This document shows positions 16,532 through 25,034 of a stretch of 35,603 nt of DNA, one piece after another. A program made the position numbers and the translations under genes. The stretch spans positions 1 to 35,603 of IMG/VR virus record IMGVR_UViG_3300042922_000702; one strand, written 5' to 3'. The notes beneath the pieces were generated by a model. It did not search any database, was not told where the DNA came from, and was given only the letters and a program-made list of their open reading frames with translations. This DNA is from a virus. Position 1 is the stretch's first letter. Each line of letters opens with the position of its first letter.

Positions 16532-16991
16532 CCCATTTGCTCACCAGTTCGCCGTTAATATAGAGCTCTTTTGGTCGTGTCACGGGCTCAGGCAGGGGCG
16601 GCTCCGGGGCATAGCTTACATGCAGCGCGCCGTTTTCCTCTTTGATGAGGGTACGCTCGGTGAGCTGCAGGCTGATGCTGATATCGACGCTGTCCCCGTC
16701 GTTTAAATCCATCTGGAAACGGTAGCCCTTTTTGCGTACGTCATCGAGCGTGCAGATATCCGGCTGATGCTCACGCAGCCACGCGGCCACCGGCACGAAT
16801 ATCAAATCGGGATCGCCCACAAAGTCACACACGATCACATTCAGGGTGTAAATCTTTTCGTGTGACAGCGTGGCCGCGAGCCGTGCATCGATATTCCCCT
16901 CATCGGCAAAGATACGCATCATTTCGGGGTTCGTTTCCAGTTGCGGAACGGCTTTAATCAGCGCTTCGCGCAGGCTGCGTGCTTTCTTCAT
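16524..16991 (-). CDS. R: Tail completion protein gpR
   Basis: A 155-residue P2 gpR family protein needed for tail completion, as long as P2 R. It begins MKKARSLREALIKAVPQL, which fixes the start at 16991; the frame continues upstream inside lysC without support. Conserved segments are IDARLAATLSHEKIYTLNV and DICTLDDVRKKGYRFQMDL. It overlaps lysC by 38 bp and S by 8 bp. Confidence 0.95.
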   Translation of the reverse strand: MKKARSLREALIKAVPQLETNPEMMRIFADEGNIDARLAATLSHEKIYTLNVIVCDFVGDPDLIFVPVAAWLREHQPDICTLDDVRKKGYRFQMDLNDGDSVDISISLQLTERTLIKEENGALHVSYAPEPPLPEPVTRPKELYINGELVSKWDE

Positions 16992-17244
16992 CGAGTTTAT
17001 CCTGACAGTCTTTGACGGTTTCAACCTGCAGCGCGCAGGCGGCGAGCGCGTGCTCAAGCCTGCGAATATCTGCACTCAGGTCGCCATTACTGGCCGGGTC
17101 GCTGCCCGGCATCGGGCAATAGCTCACCTTCGGGCAGGCGCTGTAAACAATGACCGGCGGAGGCGCAACCGGCGCGGGTGTGCAGCCTGCGCACAACATC
17201 AGGCAGCTTGTCGCTATACCAGCGGCGTAACGTTTCATTCTCAT
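16954..17244 (-). CDS. lysC: Outer-membrane spanin LysC (Rz1-like lipoprotein)
   Basis: A 96-residue o-spanin. A signal peptide ends in the lipobox LCAGC (Cys about residue 20), followed by a Pro-rich segment (TPAPVAPPPVIV). The mature part contains the Cys-containing VYSACPKVSYCPMPG. It works with LysB to fuse inner and outer membranes at the last step of lysis. The gene starts inside lysB in another frame, the usual embedded Rz/Rz1 layout. GAGG lies 7 bp before the chosen ATG; an ATG two codons later is an alternative. Confidence 0.88.
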   Translation of the reverse strand: MRMKRYAAGIATSCLMLCAGCTPAPVAPPPVIVYSACPKVSYCPMPGSDPASNGDLSADIRRLEHALAACALQVETVKDCQDKLDEESTQPARSAD

Positions 17245-17512
17245 TAATCAGCCTCGTAATGGTTTCTTCCCGTCGCACGGCCATTGCACCGGCGGCGATT
17301 AACTCACCGCGTAAAGTGACTTGCGCGGTTTCGTTTTTCCTGGCAATTCCCTGCGAAACGGAAATCTGATTTTTCAGCATTCCGATCACGTTTTTCTGTT
17401 CACCTGCGACCTTGTTTGCCCGTTCAAAGGAGCGGATCAGGTTGCCGTTTTCATGACGTTGCCAGAGCACAATCGCCATCAGCGCGGCCAGCAAAAAAAA
17501 CATCGCTTTCAT
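17087..17512 (-). CDS. lysB: Inner-membrane spanin LysB (Rz-like)
   Basis: A 141-residue i-spanin, the length of P2 LysB. It has an N-terminal membrane span (MKAMFFLLAALMAIVLWQ) and then a long periplasmic coiled coil (about 20-100, rich in E/Q/N/K). The lysC gene is nested in its 3' half in another frame. The start at 17512 overlaps the endolysin stop (ATGA); the frame extends upstream in the endolysin gene but only the ATGA start gives the family N-terminus. Confidence 0.92.
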   Translation of the reverse strand: MKAMFFLLAALMAIVLWQRHENGNLIRSFERANKVAGEQKNVIGMLKNQISVSQGIARKNETAQVTLRGELIAAGAMAVRREETITRLINENETLRRWYSDKLPDVVRRLHTRAGCASAGHCLQRLPEGELLPDAGQRPGQ

Positions 17513-18018
17513 TGAATCCCCCTGATGCAGTAGGCACGCTCGCGCGCACGGCGATTTTCCAGCCCGGTGCTGACTTTGCCATTCACATAAACCCAGCGGG
17601 TGAGCTGGTCGCACGCCTGCCACCATTGATGAAGCTTGATGTACGAGACCAGCGTTGAGCGGCAGGCCGCGCCGGTTCCCACGTTGAATGAGAAGCTGAC
17701 CAGCGCGTCGTAAACGTGCTGCGGCATTTCCACCGGCGCGCAGACCGCGAGACGTTTCTCGACGGTCATCACATCCGCGACAAGGTTCGCCGCCGCCAGT
17801 CGCTCGGTGATGTCGCCTTTCGGGACGACGCCTGCAGTATGGCCGATGCCCGACGTCCACACTCCCGCGCTGCACTGGTAAGGCGTCAGGCGACAACCTT
17901 CGAGGTCGGCAATCAGCGCCAACCCCTCGGGCGAGGTGTTAAGCAGTCGAAAGTCAGGCATCAGCGCCGCCAGCGCCAGCACTGCGGCCACACTGCAACG
18001 TTTAACGATTGATTTCAC
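17509..18018 (-). CDS. K: SAR-type endolysin (lysozyme family)
   Basis: A 169-residue muramidase of the T4-lysozyme/P21-R class, cleaving peptidoglycan glycan strands. The N-terminus (RCSVAAVLALAALMPDF) is a weakly hydrophobic, Ala-rich signal-anchor-release helix rather than a cleaved signal. The catalytic triad fits E-8-C-5-T (DLEGCRLTPYQCSAGVWT), with Cys in place of the T4 Asp. This is a known variation in this class. The gene occupies the place of P2 gene K but is a different endolysin type from the one I remember for P2 K. It overlaps the holin end by 17 bp and lysB by 4 bp. Confidence 0.9.
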   Translation of the reverse strand: MKSIVKRCSVAAVLALAALMPDFRLLNTSPEGLALIADLEGCRLTPYQCSAGVWTSGIGHTAGVVPKGDITERLAAANLVADVMTVEKRLAVCAPVEMPQHVYDALVSFSFNVGTGAACRSTLVSYIKLHQWWQACDQLTRWVYVNGKVSTGLENRRARERAYCIRGIQ

Positions 18019-18211
18019 GAATAGCCCCCTTATCGAGTCCGAGTGACGTCAGATAGAGATAGGTTTTGCGCTTAAACCAGTAGTTCGTCAGCGCGGTAAA
18101 AATGGCGCATCCGCCGCCCACGTAAAGCGCCATCTTTTCGGGTGAAATTGCCCCGAGATACGCCAGCGCAACGGCCAGCCAGTAGGCGATAAACGTGGTG
18201 ATTTTTTCCAT
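18002..18211 (-). CDS. Holin (two-span, class II type)
   Basis: A 69-residue hydrophobic protein with two membrane spans (about residues 5-22, FIAYWLAVALAYLG, and 27-44, KMALYVGGGCAIFTALTNY). A basic C-terminal tail follows (FKRKTYLYL). It sits between X and the endolysin, where P2 carries holin Y, but looks like an unrelated smaller holin (HP1-family type). With a SAR endolysin, the holin needs only to depolarise the membrane. The start at 18211 (GGGA upstream) is preferred; an in-frame ATG at 18223, inside X, is possible. Confidence 0.82.
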   Translation of the reverse strand: MEKITTFIAYWLAVALAYLGAISPEKMALYVGGGCAIFTALTNYWFKRKTYLYLTSLGLDKGAIREINR

Positions 18212-18213
18212 GC

Positions 18214-18417
18214 TCAGTCCCATAGATTCACCGTTTCGGTTCTGGCCGCGCTGTCGGTCTCGGGCAGCTCAATTGCCGTGCCGTGCGGCAGAATGACGCC
18301 GAGCTCGGACAGGCCGGGATTCGCTTCTAAGACGGTTTCGACTACCCCCTCAGTGCGCCCGTAATACCGCACACAAATCGCGTCGAGGGTGTCGCCCTGC
18401 AGCGCATACGCTTTCAT
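18214..18417 (-). CDS. X: Tail protein gpX (LysM-like)
   Basis: A 67-residue P2 gpX: a short tail protein with a LysM-like fold (YALQGDTLDAICVRYYGRT, EANPGLSELGVILPHGTAI) similar to the tail-associated adaptor of other contractile systems. The start MKAYALQGD at 18417 overlaps the last base of the L stop (TGATG). A longer frame upstream is inside L and is rejected. Confidence 0.94.
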   Translation of the reverse strand: MKAYALQGDTLDAICVRYYGRTEGVVETVLEANPGLSELGVILPHGTAIELPETDSAARTETVNLWD

Positions 18418-18923
18418 CAGATTTGCCCCACAATACAGCGCGCCTTGTCCTGGATACGCGCCACTGACCAGCGCATATCCCGCCACATCTCATCGATAGT
18501 GCTGTCGATGCTGTCGGCTTTTTTGTCGCCTTTGGCGGTCGCATCCACGCCGCGAAAACGCTCGTAAAGCGTGGCCGTCGTCATGGCACATACGGCGTTG
18601 AAATAGTGGAAAACGCGCACGCTCTCGCCGTCGAGCTGGTCGGTCGGGACATCCGCCAGCGTGGCGTGACCGGCTTCGATCTGACGCTCGCGCCATTCGC
18701 TCAGCTCCGCATTCGTCTCCGCGATGGCGGTCTTAATCGCGCGGCGCAGGCGCACGGGGGAAACGGTCTGCTCTAACCGCATTTCCTCCCGCACGCGCTT
18801 CGGATCAACATCAGGAAAAAAAAGGGTGTTTTTGATTACCGGCTCGCTCACGCCCGGCGGCGGTATCACCACGCCCGGCACATCCTGCGGCTCTTTGTTT
18901 TGCTCAATAATCAGCGTCGTCAT
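18417..18923 (-). CDS. L: Head completion protein gpL
   Basis: A 168-residue P2 gpL family head-completion protein that binds at the portal after packaging. Recognisable segments are LFFPDVDPKRVREEMRLEQTV, RLRRAIKTAIAETNAEL and YFNAVCAMTTATLYERFRGVD. It follows M and overlaps X by one base. Confidence 0.95.
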   Translation of the reverse strand: MTTLIIEQNKEPQDVPGVVIPPPGVSEPVIKNTLFFPDVDPKRVREEMRLEQTVSPVRLRRAIKTAIAETNAELSEWRERQIEAGHATLADVPTDQLDGESVRVFHYFNAVCAMTTATLYERFRGVDATAKGDKKADSIDSTIDEMWRDMRWSVARIQDKARCIVGQI

Positions 18924-19022
18924 GACAACCTCGGGTAATGGGTGGGCGGTGGACGCCGTTCGCAGTCAGGGTAAGGAACACCCACATTGAACGGCGTGCC
19001 GCCCGGCTCGGGGAGCGCTCGG

Positions 19023-19778
19023 TTAACCTGCGGCTTTTGCCGCCTTCGGTGGACGCCCGCGCCGTGCCGCCGGTTTAGCAGCAGGTTTGCGCGTGCGCGG
19101 TTTAGTCGTTTTGGTTTTCGGGGCGGGTTCAGGTTCTGGCCTGAGCTGGCGCGCTAACTGCTCGATATCCTTTTTCACCCCGATAGTGCTTTCTAGCTGG
19201 ATCGCACGCTGCAGGTGCGCCAGCGCCTCGGGCAGTTGCTTCGCATCACGCAGCACGTAGCCGGTGATTTTGTGCAGCTTCGCACGCACGATATCGGGCA
19301 TATCCGCGCGCTCCGTCAGCGCGATGGTGTCGAGCAGGTTCGCCAGTGCGACCGGCTGTTTTGCCGCGAGCAGGCGCTGCGCGGCGAGCGTGACCTCTTC
19401 GGCCAGCAGGCACGGCGTCGGACGGCGACCGACCGGCATGGTGAGGCCGTAGGTCATGGCGTAACGGGCTATCTCCAGCGCCCCGGCGATATCGTCAGCA
19501 TCGAGACGCCACAGCATGACCGTCATGACGATGTCATCCTGTGCCCCTTTACCACTGTCGAGGACGCCAGCCACCCACGGCAGATAGAACGGCAGCAGCT
19601 CGCGTTTTTTCGCGGCTTTACGCTCTTTTGAACTGATTTGTTTTAGCGTGCGGTTGTCTGCGGCCAGCTTAACGAGCATCTGCTCATAGGCAGTTGCATT
19701 ACGCAGCGGGATTGCAGCCCGCTGCGCAGTTTCAGAGGCCGAGACCCGCATCATGTGACGCGCTGCGGGACTCGTCAT
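19023..19778 (-). CDS. M: Terminase small/endonuclease subunit gpM
   Basis: A 251-residue P2 gpM, the terminase subunit with cos-cutting activity that works with ATPase gpP. It starts MTSPAARHMMRVSASETAQ and contains KKRELLPFYLPWVAGVLD, GAQDDIVMTVMLWRLDA and an Ala/Lys/Pro-rich basic C-terminal tail (about residues 215-251, KTTKPRTRKPAAKPAARRG), presumably DNA-binding. Three bases separate it from N. The likely substrate, cos, lies at 24888-24906. Confidence 0.94.
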   Translation of the reverse strand: MTSPAARHMMRVSASETAQRAAIPLRNATAYEQMLVKLAADNRTLKQISSKERKAAKKRELLPFYLPWVAGVLDSGKGAQDDIVMTVMLWRLDADDIAGALEIARYAMTYGLTMPVGRRPTPCLLAEEVTLAAQRLLAAKQPVALANLLDTIALTERADMPDIVRAKLHKITGYVLRDAKQLPEALAHLQRAIQLESTIGVKKDIEQLARQLRPEPEPAPKTKTTKPRTRKPAAKPAARRGRPPKAAKAAG

Positions 19779-19781
19779 GGC

Positions 19782-20849
19782 TTACTCCCCGCCTTCCGGT
19801 GCAGTAGGTGCGGTGAAGTCACCGAGCGTGATGTTTTCAATCAGGCACCCGGCGGCGTAAGCCTCGACCACGTAGTCAACATTCATTGACTCGTAGTTTT
19901 CGACGCGGTCTTTTTTCGGCTCTTCGATGATGGCGCGGCGGTGTGCGTCATCCATGAAGTAAATAGACAGGTTGTCGAGGCGCGTCACCATCAGGGCATT
20001 AGCCGGGAAGTACGGCACGCGCACGGCTGGCAGGTTGCCGATTCGCTTCTGGCTGATGATGATGTCGGCGGCCAGCGACTCGGTGTTTGCCTGCTCCTGA
20101 TTAACGATAGGGAAATATTTATCCGCCATCAGCTTACGCCCGGTGATGACAACCAGCTCCGGGTCATCCTGATAAATCTCGTCAATCAGATTGCCGCTGG
20201 CATCCATAACCAGCGCATCGAGGTTCGCATAGTCACCGTTTTTACCCACGCGGATCACTTCAGAAATCACCGCTCCTTCCTCGTCGGTGATTTTGGACAT
20301 CACGCGCGCTGGCGCTTCATTGCGGTACTTCTGCAGCCAGCCGGTCGCCACGTCCTGTAGCATCGGATTCTTTTTGCGGTCGGACGTCGCCGCGCGCTCG
20401 ATGCCGTTGAAACCGGCCATGATGAAATCGAGCGACTGACGCTTGATAATCGCGTCGCGGATACGAGTCTGGAAGTCCTGGAATCGTGCCCACAGGTCGA
20501 GCTGTTTGTAGCGGATATGGAAGTCAAAGTTAATCTGCGCGCACTCGTATTTGTTGGACTCCAGCGCGGTGAAATCAGCGGTTTTACGCTCGTCGTCACC
20601 GGCGGTGTCGGCAGTGCTGGCAATCGTACCGTTAACGCCAACCCCGACTTTTTCGCCTTTCAGCTCGTCGACCGGCACGATGTTGATTTTGGTCAGAAAC
20701 GCGGATGACATCTGCAGGGTGGTCATCAGGGTTTGCGTGACCGACGGCTCTACGGTGAATTTCTTCGCCACGTCATCGGTGGAAACGCCGTTCAGCTCCG
20801 CGACGCGGGACAGGAAGGCATTGAATTTGAAGCGGGTATCTTTACGCAT
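19782..20849 (-). CDS. N: Major capsid protein gpN
   Basis: A 355-residue HK97-fold major capsid precursor of P2-like phages. Typical segments are MRKDTRFKFNAFLSRVAEL at the N-terminus (removed by the gpO protease in P2), the ALESNKYECAQINFDFHIRY segment, and MADKYFPIVNQEQANTESLA. It makes the T=7 capsid and can be redirected to smaller capsids by satellite phages such as P4. It lies 55 bp after O. Confidence 0.97.
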   Translation of the reverse strand: MRKDTRFKFNAFLSRVAELNGVSTDDVAKKFTVEPSVTQTLMTTLQMSSAFLTKINIVPVDELKGEKVGVGVNGTIASTADTAGDDERKTADFTALESNKYECAQINFDFHIRYKQLDLWARFQDFQTRIRDAIIKRQSLDFIMAGFNGIERAATSDRKKNPMLQDVATGWLQKYRNEAPARVMSKITDEEGAVISEVIRVGKNGDYANLDALVMDASGNLIDEIYQDDPELVVITGRKLMADKYFPIVNQEQANTESLAADIIISQKRIGNLPAVRVPYFPANALMVTRLDNLSIYFMDDAHRRAIIEEPKKDRVENYESMNVDYVVEAYAAGCLIENITLGDFTAPTAPEGGE

Positions 20850-20904
20850 GGTTATTCCTGTTCAGGTAATAGGTATCTGGCCGGGCAGCTCACCCGGCGG
20901 GTTA

Positions 20905-21759
20905 TCAGCAGTTGGTCAGCAGCTCGTCGCCGGTACCGCCTTTTGAAAGCCCGCGGCGCGGCTGGCGCTGGCTTTCGGTGTTATCGAGGGAGTTTTTGAG
21001 TTCATTAAACGCCTGCGCGCTTTCATCGGCCTTGCTGGTCACGTCCTGCTTAAGCTTCGCCAGTTCGGTTTCCAGCTCGGTGACGCGCTGGTCAGTGGCG
21101 GTGAGATTGGTTTGCACCAGCTCGGTGACGGTGGTGACAGCCTCATGCACATCGGCGAAACGGGCGTCATCGCTGGCCTGCTTACGGCCAAAAATGGCTC
21201 TGACCTTATCGGTCAGGCTGTTGAGCATGGTGTCGGGAACGTCCTCAAATTCCAGCTCAGCCAGTGAGGCCACAGAAAAAACGTCATCCGGCTGGTCTTT
21301 TTTACCGGCGAGCGGGTTTTGCATGGCGCGGCTGCAGAATTCGAGGTATTCGGTGCCGAGGCTTGCTGGGTCATCGGTGACGGCAAGGCCAACCAGATAG
21401 CACTTGCCACTGTTGGCAAAGTTCGGGCGGATCTCCATTGAGGTGTAAACCTTTTGACCTGCCTTAACCATGCTGACGAGCTCGTCAAGGGGCTGGATTT
21501 TGCCAAACAGCGCTTTTTTGCCATCGAGCGCAGAGCCATCGCTGATAATCTCCGCCTTAAGCTCGGTCACATCGCCATAACGTTTAAACTGACTGTCAGG
21601 CATCAACCCCCGGATATGTTCGAGGTTAATACGGCAGCCGTAGACGCGCGGGTCGAACGTGTCGGCCATATCCTGAATATCATCGCCACTGATGACGCGG
21701 CCATCGCAGGTGTCACCTTCGACGCCGATGCGAAACCATTTAGAAACTTTCTTTGCCAT
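20905..21759 (-). CDS. O: Capsid scaffold and maturation protease gpO
   Basis: A 284-residue scaffold/protease, the length of P2 O. The N-terminal half is a Ser protease of the phage prohead type (MAKKVSKWFRIGVEGDTCDG, YGCRINLEHIRG; the latter contains the conserved His). The C-terminal part (about 195-265) is a coiled-coil scaffold (TDQRVTELETELAKLKQDV). The protease processes N, Q and O itself. It is divergent from P across a 166-bp gap that must contain the two late promoters. Confidence 0.96.
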   Translation of the reverse strand: MAKKVSKWFRIGVEGDTCDGRVISGDDIQDMADTFDPRVYGCRINLEHIRGLMPDSQFKRYGDVTELKAEIISDGSALDGKKALFGKIQPLDELVSMVKAGQKVYTSMEIRPNFANSGKCYLVGLAVTDDPASLGTEYLEFCSRAMQNPLAGKKDQPDDVFSVASLAELEFEDVPDTMLNSLTDKVRAIFGRKQASDDARFADVHEAVTTVTELVQTNLTATDQRVTELETELAKLKQDVTSKADESAQAFNELKNSLDNTESQRQPRRGLSKGGTGDELLTNC

Positions 21760-21925
21760 TGTTCAGGTGTCCTGATGTTGGGTTTTTGGGTCAGGGTTAT
21801 TTTCCCGACTCTGACCCGTATCAGCCACCGCTTACGATCTTATTAGATCTGACACAACAGTCACTTAGCGCGAATACCCCCCTATTTCCTTAGCCTTGCC
21901 ACGTCACACCAAAAACGAGGCAAGC

Positions 21926-23695
21926 ATGACCATTTCAACTGACCTTTCTTTGTTAAATGACCCGCGACGAAAGGCGCGGCTGTTGTACTGGCAGGGGTTC
22001 GCCGTGCCGCAAATCTGCGCCATGCTGCAGCTCAAGCGCCCGACCGTGCAGAGCTGGAAACAGCGCGATGGATGGGAAGAAACCGCCCCTATTAACCGCG
22101 TGGAATCGACGATAGAGGCGCGGCTTATTCAGCTCTACGCAAAGCCAGACCTGACCGCGCATGACTTCAAAGTTGCTGATTTTCTGTCGCGCCAGATGGA
22201 GCGGCTCGCACGCGTGAACCGCTACGGCCAGACCGGAAACGAGGTGGATTTAAACCCCAATATCGCCAGCCGTAACAAAGGGGATCGCAAAAAGCCGAAA
22301 CGTAATTATTTCAGCGAGGAGGCCATCGAGAAGCTGGAAGAGATTTTCTTCGATCAGTCGTTTGACTATCAGCTCCGCTGGCATAAAGCGGGATTAGAGC
22401 ACCGCATCCGCCACATCCTGAAATCGCGACAGATTGGCGCGACGTTCTACTTTGCGCGCGAGTCCCTCCTGCGCGCGCTTAAGACCGGGCAGAACCAGAT
22501 ATTTTTGTCAGCCAGTAAAACGCAGGCTTACGTGTTCCGTAAGTACATCATCGCCTTTGCCCGTCTGGTTGACGTCGACCTGTCAGGCGACCCGATCGTC
22601 ATCGGAAACAATGGCGCTGAGCTGATTTTTCTCGGGACTAATTCCAACACAGCGCAGAGCCACAACGGCGACCTGTATGTCGACGAAATTTTCTGGATAC
22701 CCAATTTCCAGAAGCTGCGCAAAGTCGCCTCGGGCATGGCCTCGCAATCGCACCTGCGCACCACCTATTTTTCAACGCCGTCCACGCTGGCGCACGGCGC
22801 TTACCCGTTCTGGTCAGGCGAGCTGTTTAACCGTGGACGCAGTAACCGCGACGAACGTGTCGACATCGATATCAGTCATCAGGCGCTTGCCGGGGGCATG
22901 TTATGCGGGGACGGTCAGTGGCGGCAGATTGTCACCATTGAGGACGCGCTCGCCGGGGGCTGCACCCTGTTTAACCTCGACCAGCTCAGACAGGAAAACA
23001 GCGCGGATGACTTCCGTAACCTGTTTATGTGCGAGTTCGTCGACGATAAGGCCTCGGTATTCCCGTTTGAGGAGCTGCAACGCTGCATGGTCGATGCGAT
23101 GGAGGAATGGGAGGACTTCGAGCCATTCGCCGACCGTCCGTTTAACTGGCGTCCGGTCTGGATTGGCTATGACCCGTCCCACACCGGCGACAGCGCAGGC
23201 TGTGCGGTGCTGGCTCCGCCACTGGTTGTCGGTGGCAAGTTCCGCATCCTTGAGCGTCACCAGTGGAAAGGTATGGATTTTGCCTCTCAGGCCGAGGCCA
23301 TCCGGGCGCTGACCGAGAAATACACCGTCGACTATATCGGCATCGATGCGACCGGCATCGGCCAGGGTGTTTACCAGCTCGTGCGCTCATTCTTCCCGGC
23401 GGCGCGTGCCATCCGCTACACGCCGGAAATGAAAACGGCGATGGTGCTGAAAGCAAAAGACACCATCAGGCGCGGGTGTCTGGAATATGACGCCGGTGCG
23501 AACGACATCACTCAGTCATTTATGGCTATCCGCAAAACCATGACCAGCAGTGGCCGCAGCGCCACCTATGAAGCCAGCCGCAGCGAGGAAGCCAGCCACG
23601 CGGATATCGCGTGGGCGACCATGCACGCCCTGTTAAACGAGCCGCTTTCCGCCGGTAGCGGTATGCACTCCACCTCGATTCTGGACATTAACTAA
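21926..23695 (+). CDS. P: Terminase large subunit (ATPase) gpP
   Basis: A 589-residue packaging ATPase, almost as long as P2 P. It has an N-terminal helix-turn-helix-like segment (YWQGFAVPQICAMLQLKR). The ATPase domain carries Walker-A-like KSRQIGATFYFARE and Walker B LYVDEIFWI. The C-terminal RNase H-like part has DPSHTGDSAG and the terminal Asp in SHADIAW. The start at 21926 is chosen from GAGG 5 bp upstream and the P2 N-terminus MTISTDLSLLNDPRR; a TTG start at 21896 is not needed. Confidence 0.96.
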   Translation: MTISTDLSLLNDPRRKARLLYWQGFAVPQICAMLQLKRPTVQSWKQRDGWEETAPINRVESTIEARLIQLYAKPDLTAHDFKVADFLSRQMERLARVNRYGQTGNEVDLNPNIASRNKGDRKKPKRNYFSEEAIEKLEEIFFDQSFDYQLRWHKAGLEHRIRHILKSRQIGATFYFARESLLRALKTGQNQIFLSASKTQAYVFRKYIIAFARLVDVDLSGDPIVIGNNGAELIFLGTNSNTAQSHNGDLYVDEIFWIPNFQKLRKVASGMASQSHLRTTYFSTPSTLAHGAYPFWSGELFNRGRSNRDERVDIDISHQALAGGMLCGDGQWRQIVTIEDALAGGCTLFNLDQLRQENSADDFRNLFMCEFVDDKASVFPFEELQRCMVDAMEEWEDFEPFADRPFNWRPVWIGYDPSHTGDSAGCAVLAPPLVVGGKFRILERHQWKGMDFASQAEAIRALTEKYTVDYIGIDATGIGQGVYQLVRSFFPAARAIRYTPEMKTAMVLKAKDTIRRGCLEYDAGANDITQSFMAIRKTMTSSGRSATYEASRSEEASHADIAWATMHALLNEPLSAGSGMHSTSILDIN

Positions 23696-23696
23696 G

Positions 23697-24722
23697 ATGA
23701 AAAAACGCCAACAGAAACAGCCAAAACAGACCAACATGACCGCCAGCGCACCGCAGAAAATGGAGGCGTTCACCTTTGGCGAGCCGTCACCCGTTCTGGA
23801 TCGCCGCGACATTCTCGACTATGTCGAGTGCATAAATAACGGCAAATGGTACGAGCCGCCGGTCAACTTCTCCGGGCTGGCGAAAAGCCTGCGCGCCGCC
23901 GTTCACCACAGCTCCCCGATTTACGTGAAGCGCAACATTCTGACGAGTACCTACATCCCGCATCCGTTGCTTTCACGTCAGGATTTCAGCCGCCTTGTGC
24001 TCGATTATCTGGTCTTTGCAAACGGCTATCTTGAAAAGCGCATGAGCGTCACCGGCCAGCTTTTTAAACTGGAAACCTCCCCGGCCAAATATACCCGCCG
24101 TGGCGTCGAGGATGGCGTTTACTGGTACGTGTCGGACTTCACTCACCCGCACCAGTTCGCGCCCGGCTCGGTGTGCCATTTGCTGGAGCCTGACATCAAT
24201 CAGGAGCTCTACGGGATGCCGGAATACCTGAGCGCGCTAAATTCAGCCTGGCTGAATGAATCCGCCACGCTGTTTCGTCGCAAGTATTACCAGAACGGCG
24301 CGCACGCGGGTTACATCATGTACGTCACCGACGCGGCGCAGAGCAGCACTGACGTTGAGTCGCTGCGCTCCGCGATGAGGGATTCGAAAGGGCTCGGGAA
24401 TTTCAAAAACCTGTTTTTCTATGCCCCGAACGGGAAACCGGACGGCATTAAGATCGTGCCGTTGAGTGAAGTCGCCACAAAGGATGATTTTTTTAACATC
24501 AAGAAGGTGAGCGCCGCCGACCTGCTCGATGCGCACCGCGTACCGTTCCAGCTCATGGGCGGCAAGCCCGAGAATATCGGCTCAATGGGCGATATCGAGA
24601 AGGTCGCGCGAGTGTTTGTGCGTAACGAGCTGACGCCGCTGCAGGAGCGTTTCAAAGAAATCAATGAATGGCTCGGGATGGAGGTGATCCGTTTTAAGGA
24701 TTACAACATCGAAACTGAGTAA
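23697..24722 (+). CDS. Q: Portal protein gpQ
   Basis: A 341-residue portal vertex protein of the PBSX/P2 family. Conserved motifs are MEAFTFGEPSPVLDRRDILDY, the KSLRAAVHHSSPIYVKRNIL segment, FANGYLEKR and QLMGGKPENIGSMGDIEKVAR. It starts one base after the P stop codon, forming the P-Q operon that points toward cos, as in P2. Confidence 0.97.
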   Translation: MKKRQQKQPKQTNMTASAPQKMEAFTFGEPSPVLDRRDILDYVECINNGKWYEPPVNFSGLAKSLRAAVHHSSPIYVKRNILTSTYIPHPLLSRQDFSRLVLDYLVFANGYLEKRMSVTGQLFKLETSPAKYTRRGVEDGVYWYVSDFTHPHQFAPGSVCHLLEPDINQELYGMPEYLSALNSAWLNESATLFRRKYYQNGAHAGYIMYVTDAAQSSTDVESLRSAMRDSKGLGNFKNLFFYAPNGKPDGIKIVPLSEVATKDDFFNIKKVSAADLLDAHRVPFQLMGGKPENIGSMGDIEKVARVFVRNELTPLQERFKEINEWLGMEVIRFKDYNIETE

Positions 24723-24734
24723 CCCCCGCCAAAA

Positions 24735-24752
24735 TGCCGCCTCCGGGCGGCA
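24735..24752. terminator. Hairpin after gene Q
   Basis: Stem TGCCGCC/GGCGGCA with a TCCG tetraloop, 12 bp after the Q stop. There is no T run, so it may be a pausing or rho-assisted structure. Confidence 0.45.
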
Positions 24753-24887
24753 CTTACACAGAGCGCACCAGACGCCTCACACGCTCCGTAATCCCTTGCT
24801 CACCTCGTCACCCAACCGAAAGCACAGCGCGCTACCACGACGCGCACAGACGCGCAAAATAAATGCTGTCATCACGTCTGGCGCGCA

Positions 24888-24906
24888 GTGCTATCCCCGC
24901 CTCGCC
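24888..24906 (-). other. cos: cos site (19-base cohesive end)
   Basis: The minus strand reads GGCGAGGCGGGGATAGCAC followed by TGCGCGC. This matches the P2/P4 cohesive end as I remember it except for one base (A to T), and the match continues beyond the 19 bases. Position and orientation relative to Q are as in P2, where virion DNA begins with this sequence and runs into Q. Confidence 0.85.
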
Positions 24907-24962
24907 TGCCCGCTTAAAAGGTCGGTTTGAATGCAGTTGCATGCACCTTTTAAAGCCCTGAC

Positions 24963-25002
24963 GCATCGAGCGATTGTTCAAAAAAGAACAATCGCTCGAT
25001 GC
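24963..25002. repeat. Perfect 17-bp inverted repeat beside cos
   Basis: Arms 24963-24979 and 24986-25002 are fully complementary, with an A6 loop. It lies 57 bp from cos and 33 bp beyond the kinase operon's last stop codon. There is no T run outside the stem, so it is not a classical terminator, though it may stop or stabilise the operon mRNA. Confidence 0.75.
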
Positions 25003-25034
25003 ATGCATTTTGATGCAGCCGAATGCATGGCTTA

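Larger units (their letters stand above)
24723..25034. other. Non-coding cos region
   Basis: 312 bases without a gene, between Q and the kinase operon. It holds the Q hairpin, the cohesive-end site (24888-24906), a perfect 17-bp-arm inverted repeat (24963-25002) and five ATGCA boxes (24931-25028). In P2 this is the junction of the two ends of virion DNA. Confidence 0.8.

Noticed and set aside
16954-17896. Long frame of 269 codons covering lysB and upstream
   Set aside because: The part upstream of 17512 is the endolysin gene in another frame. The ATGA start at 17512 gives the true lysB length.
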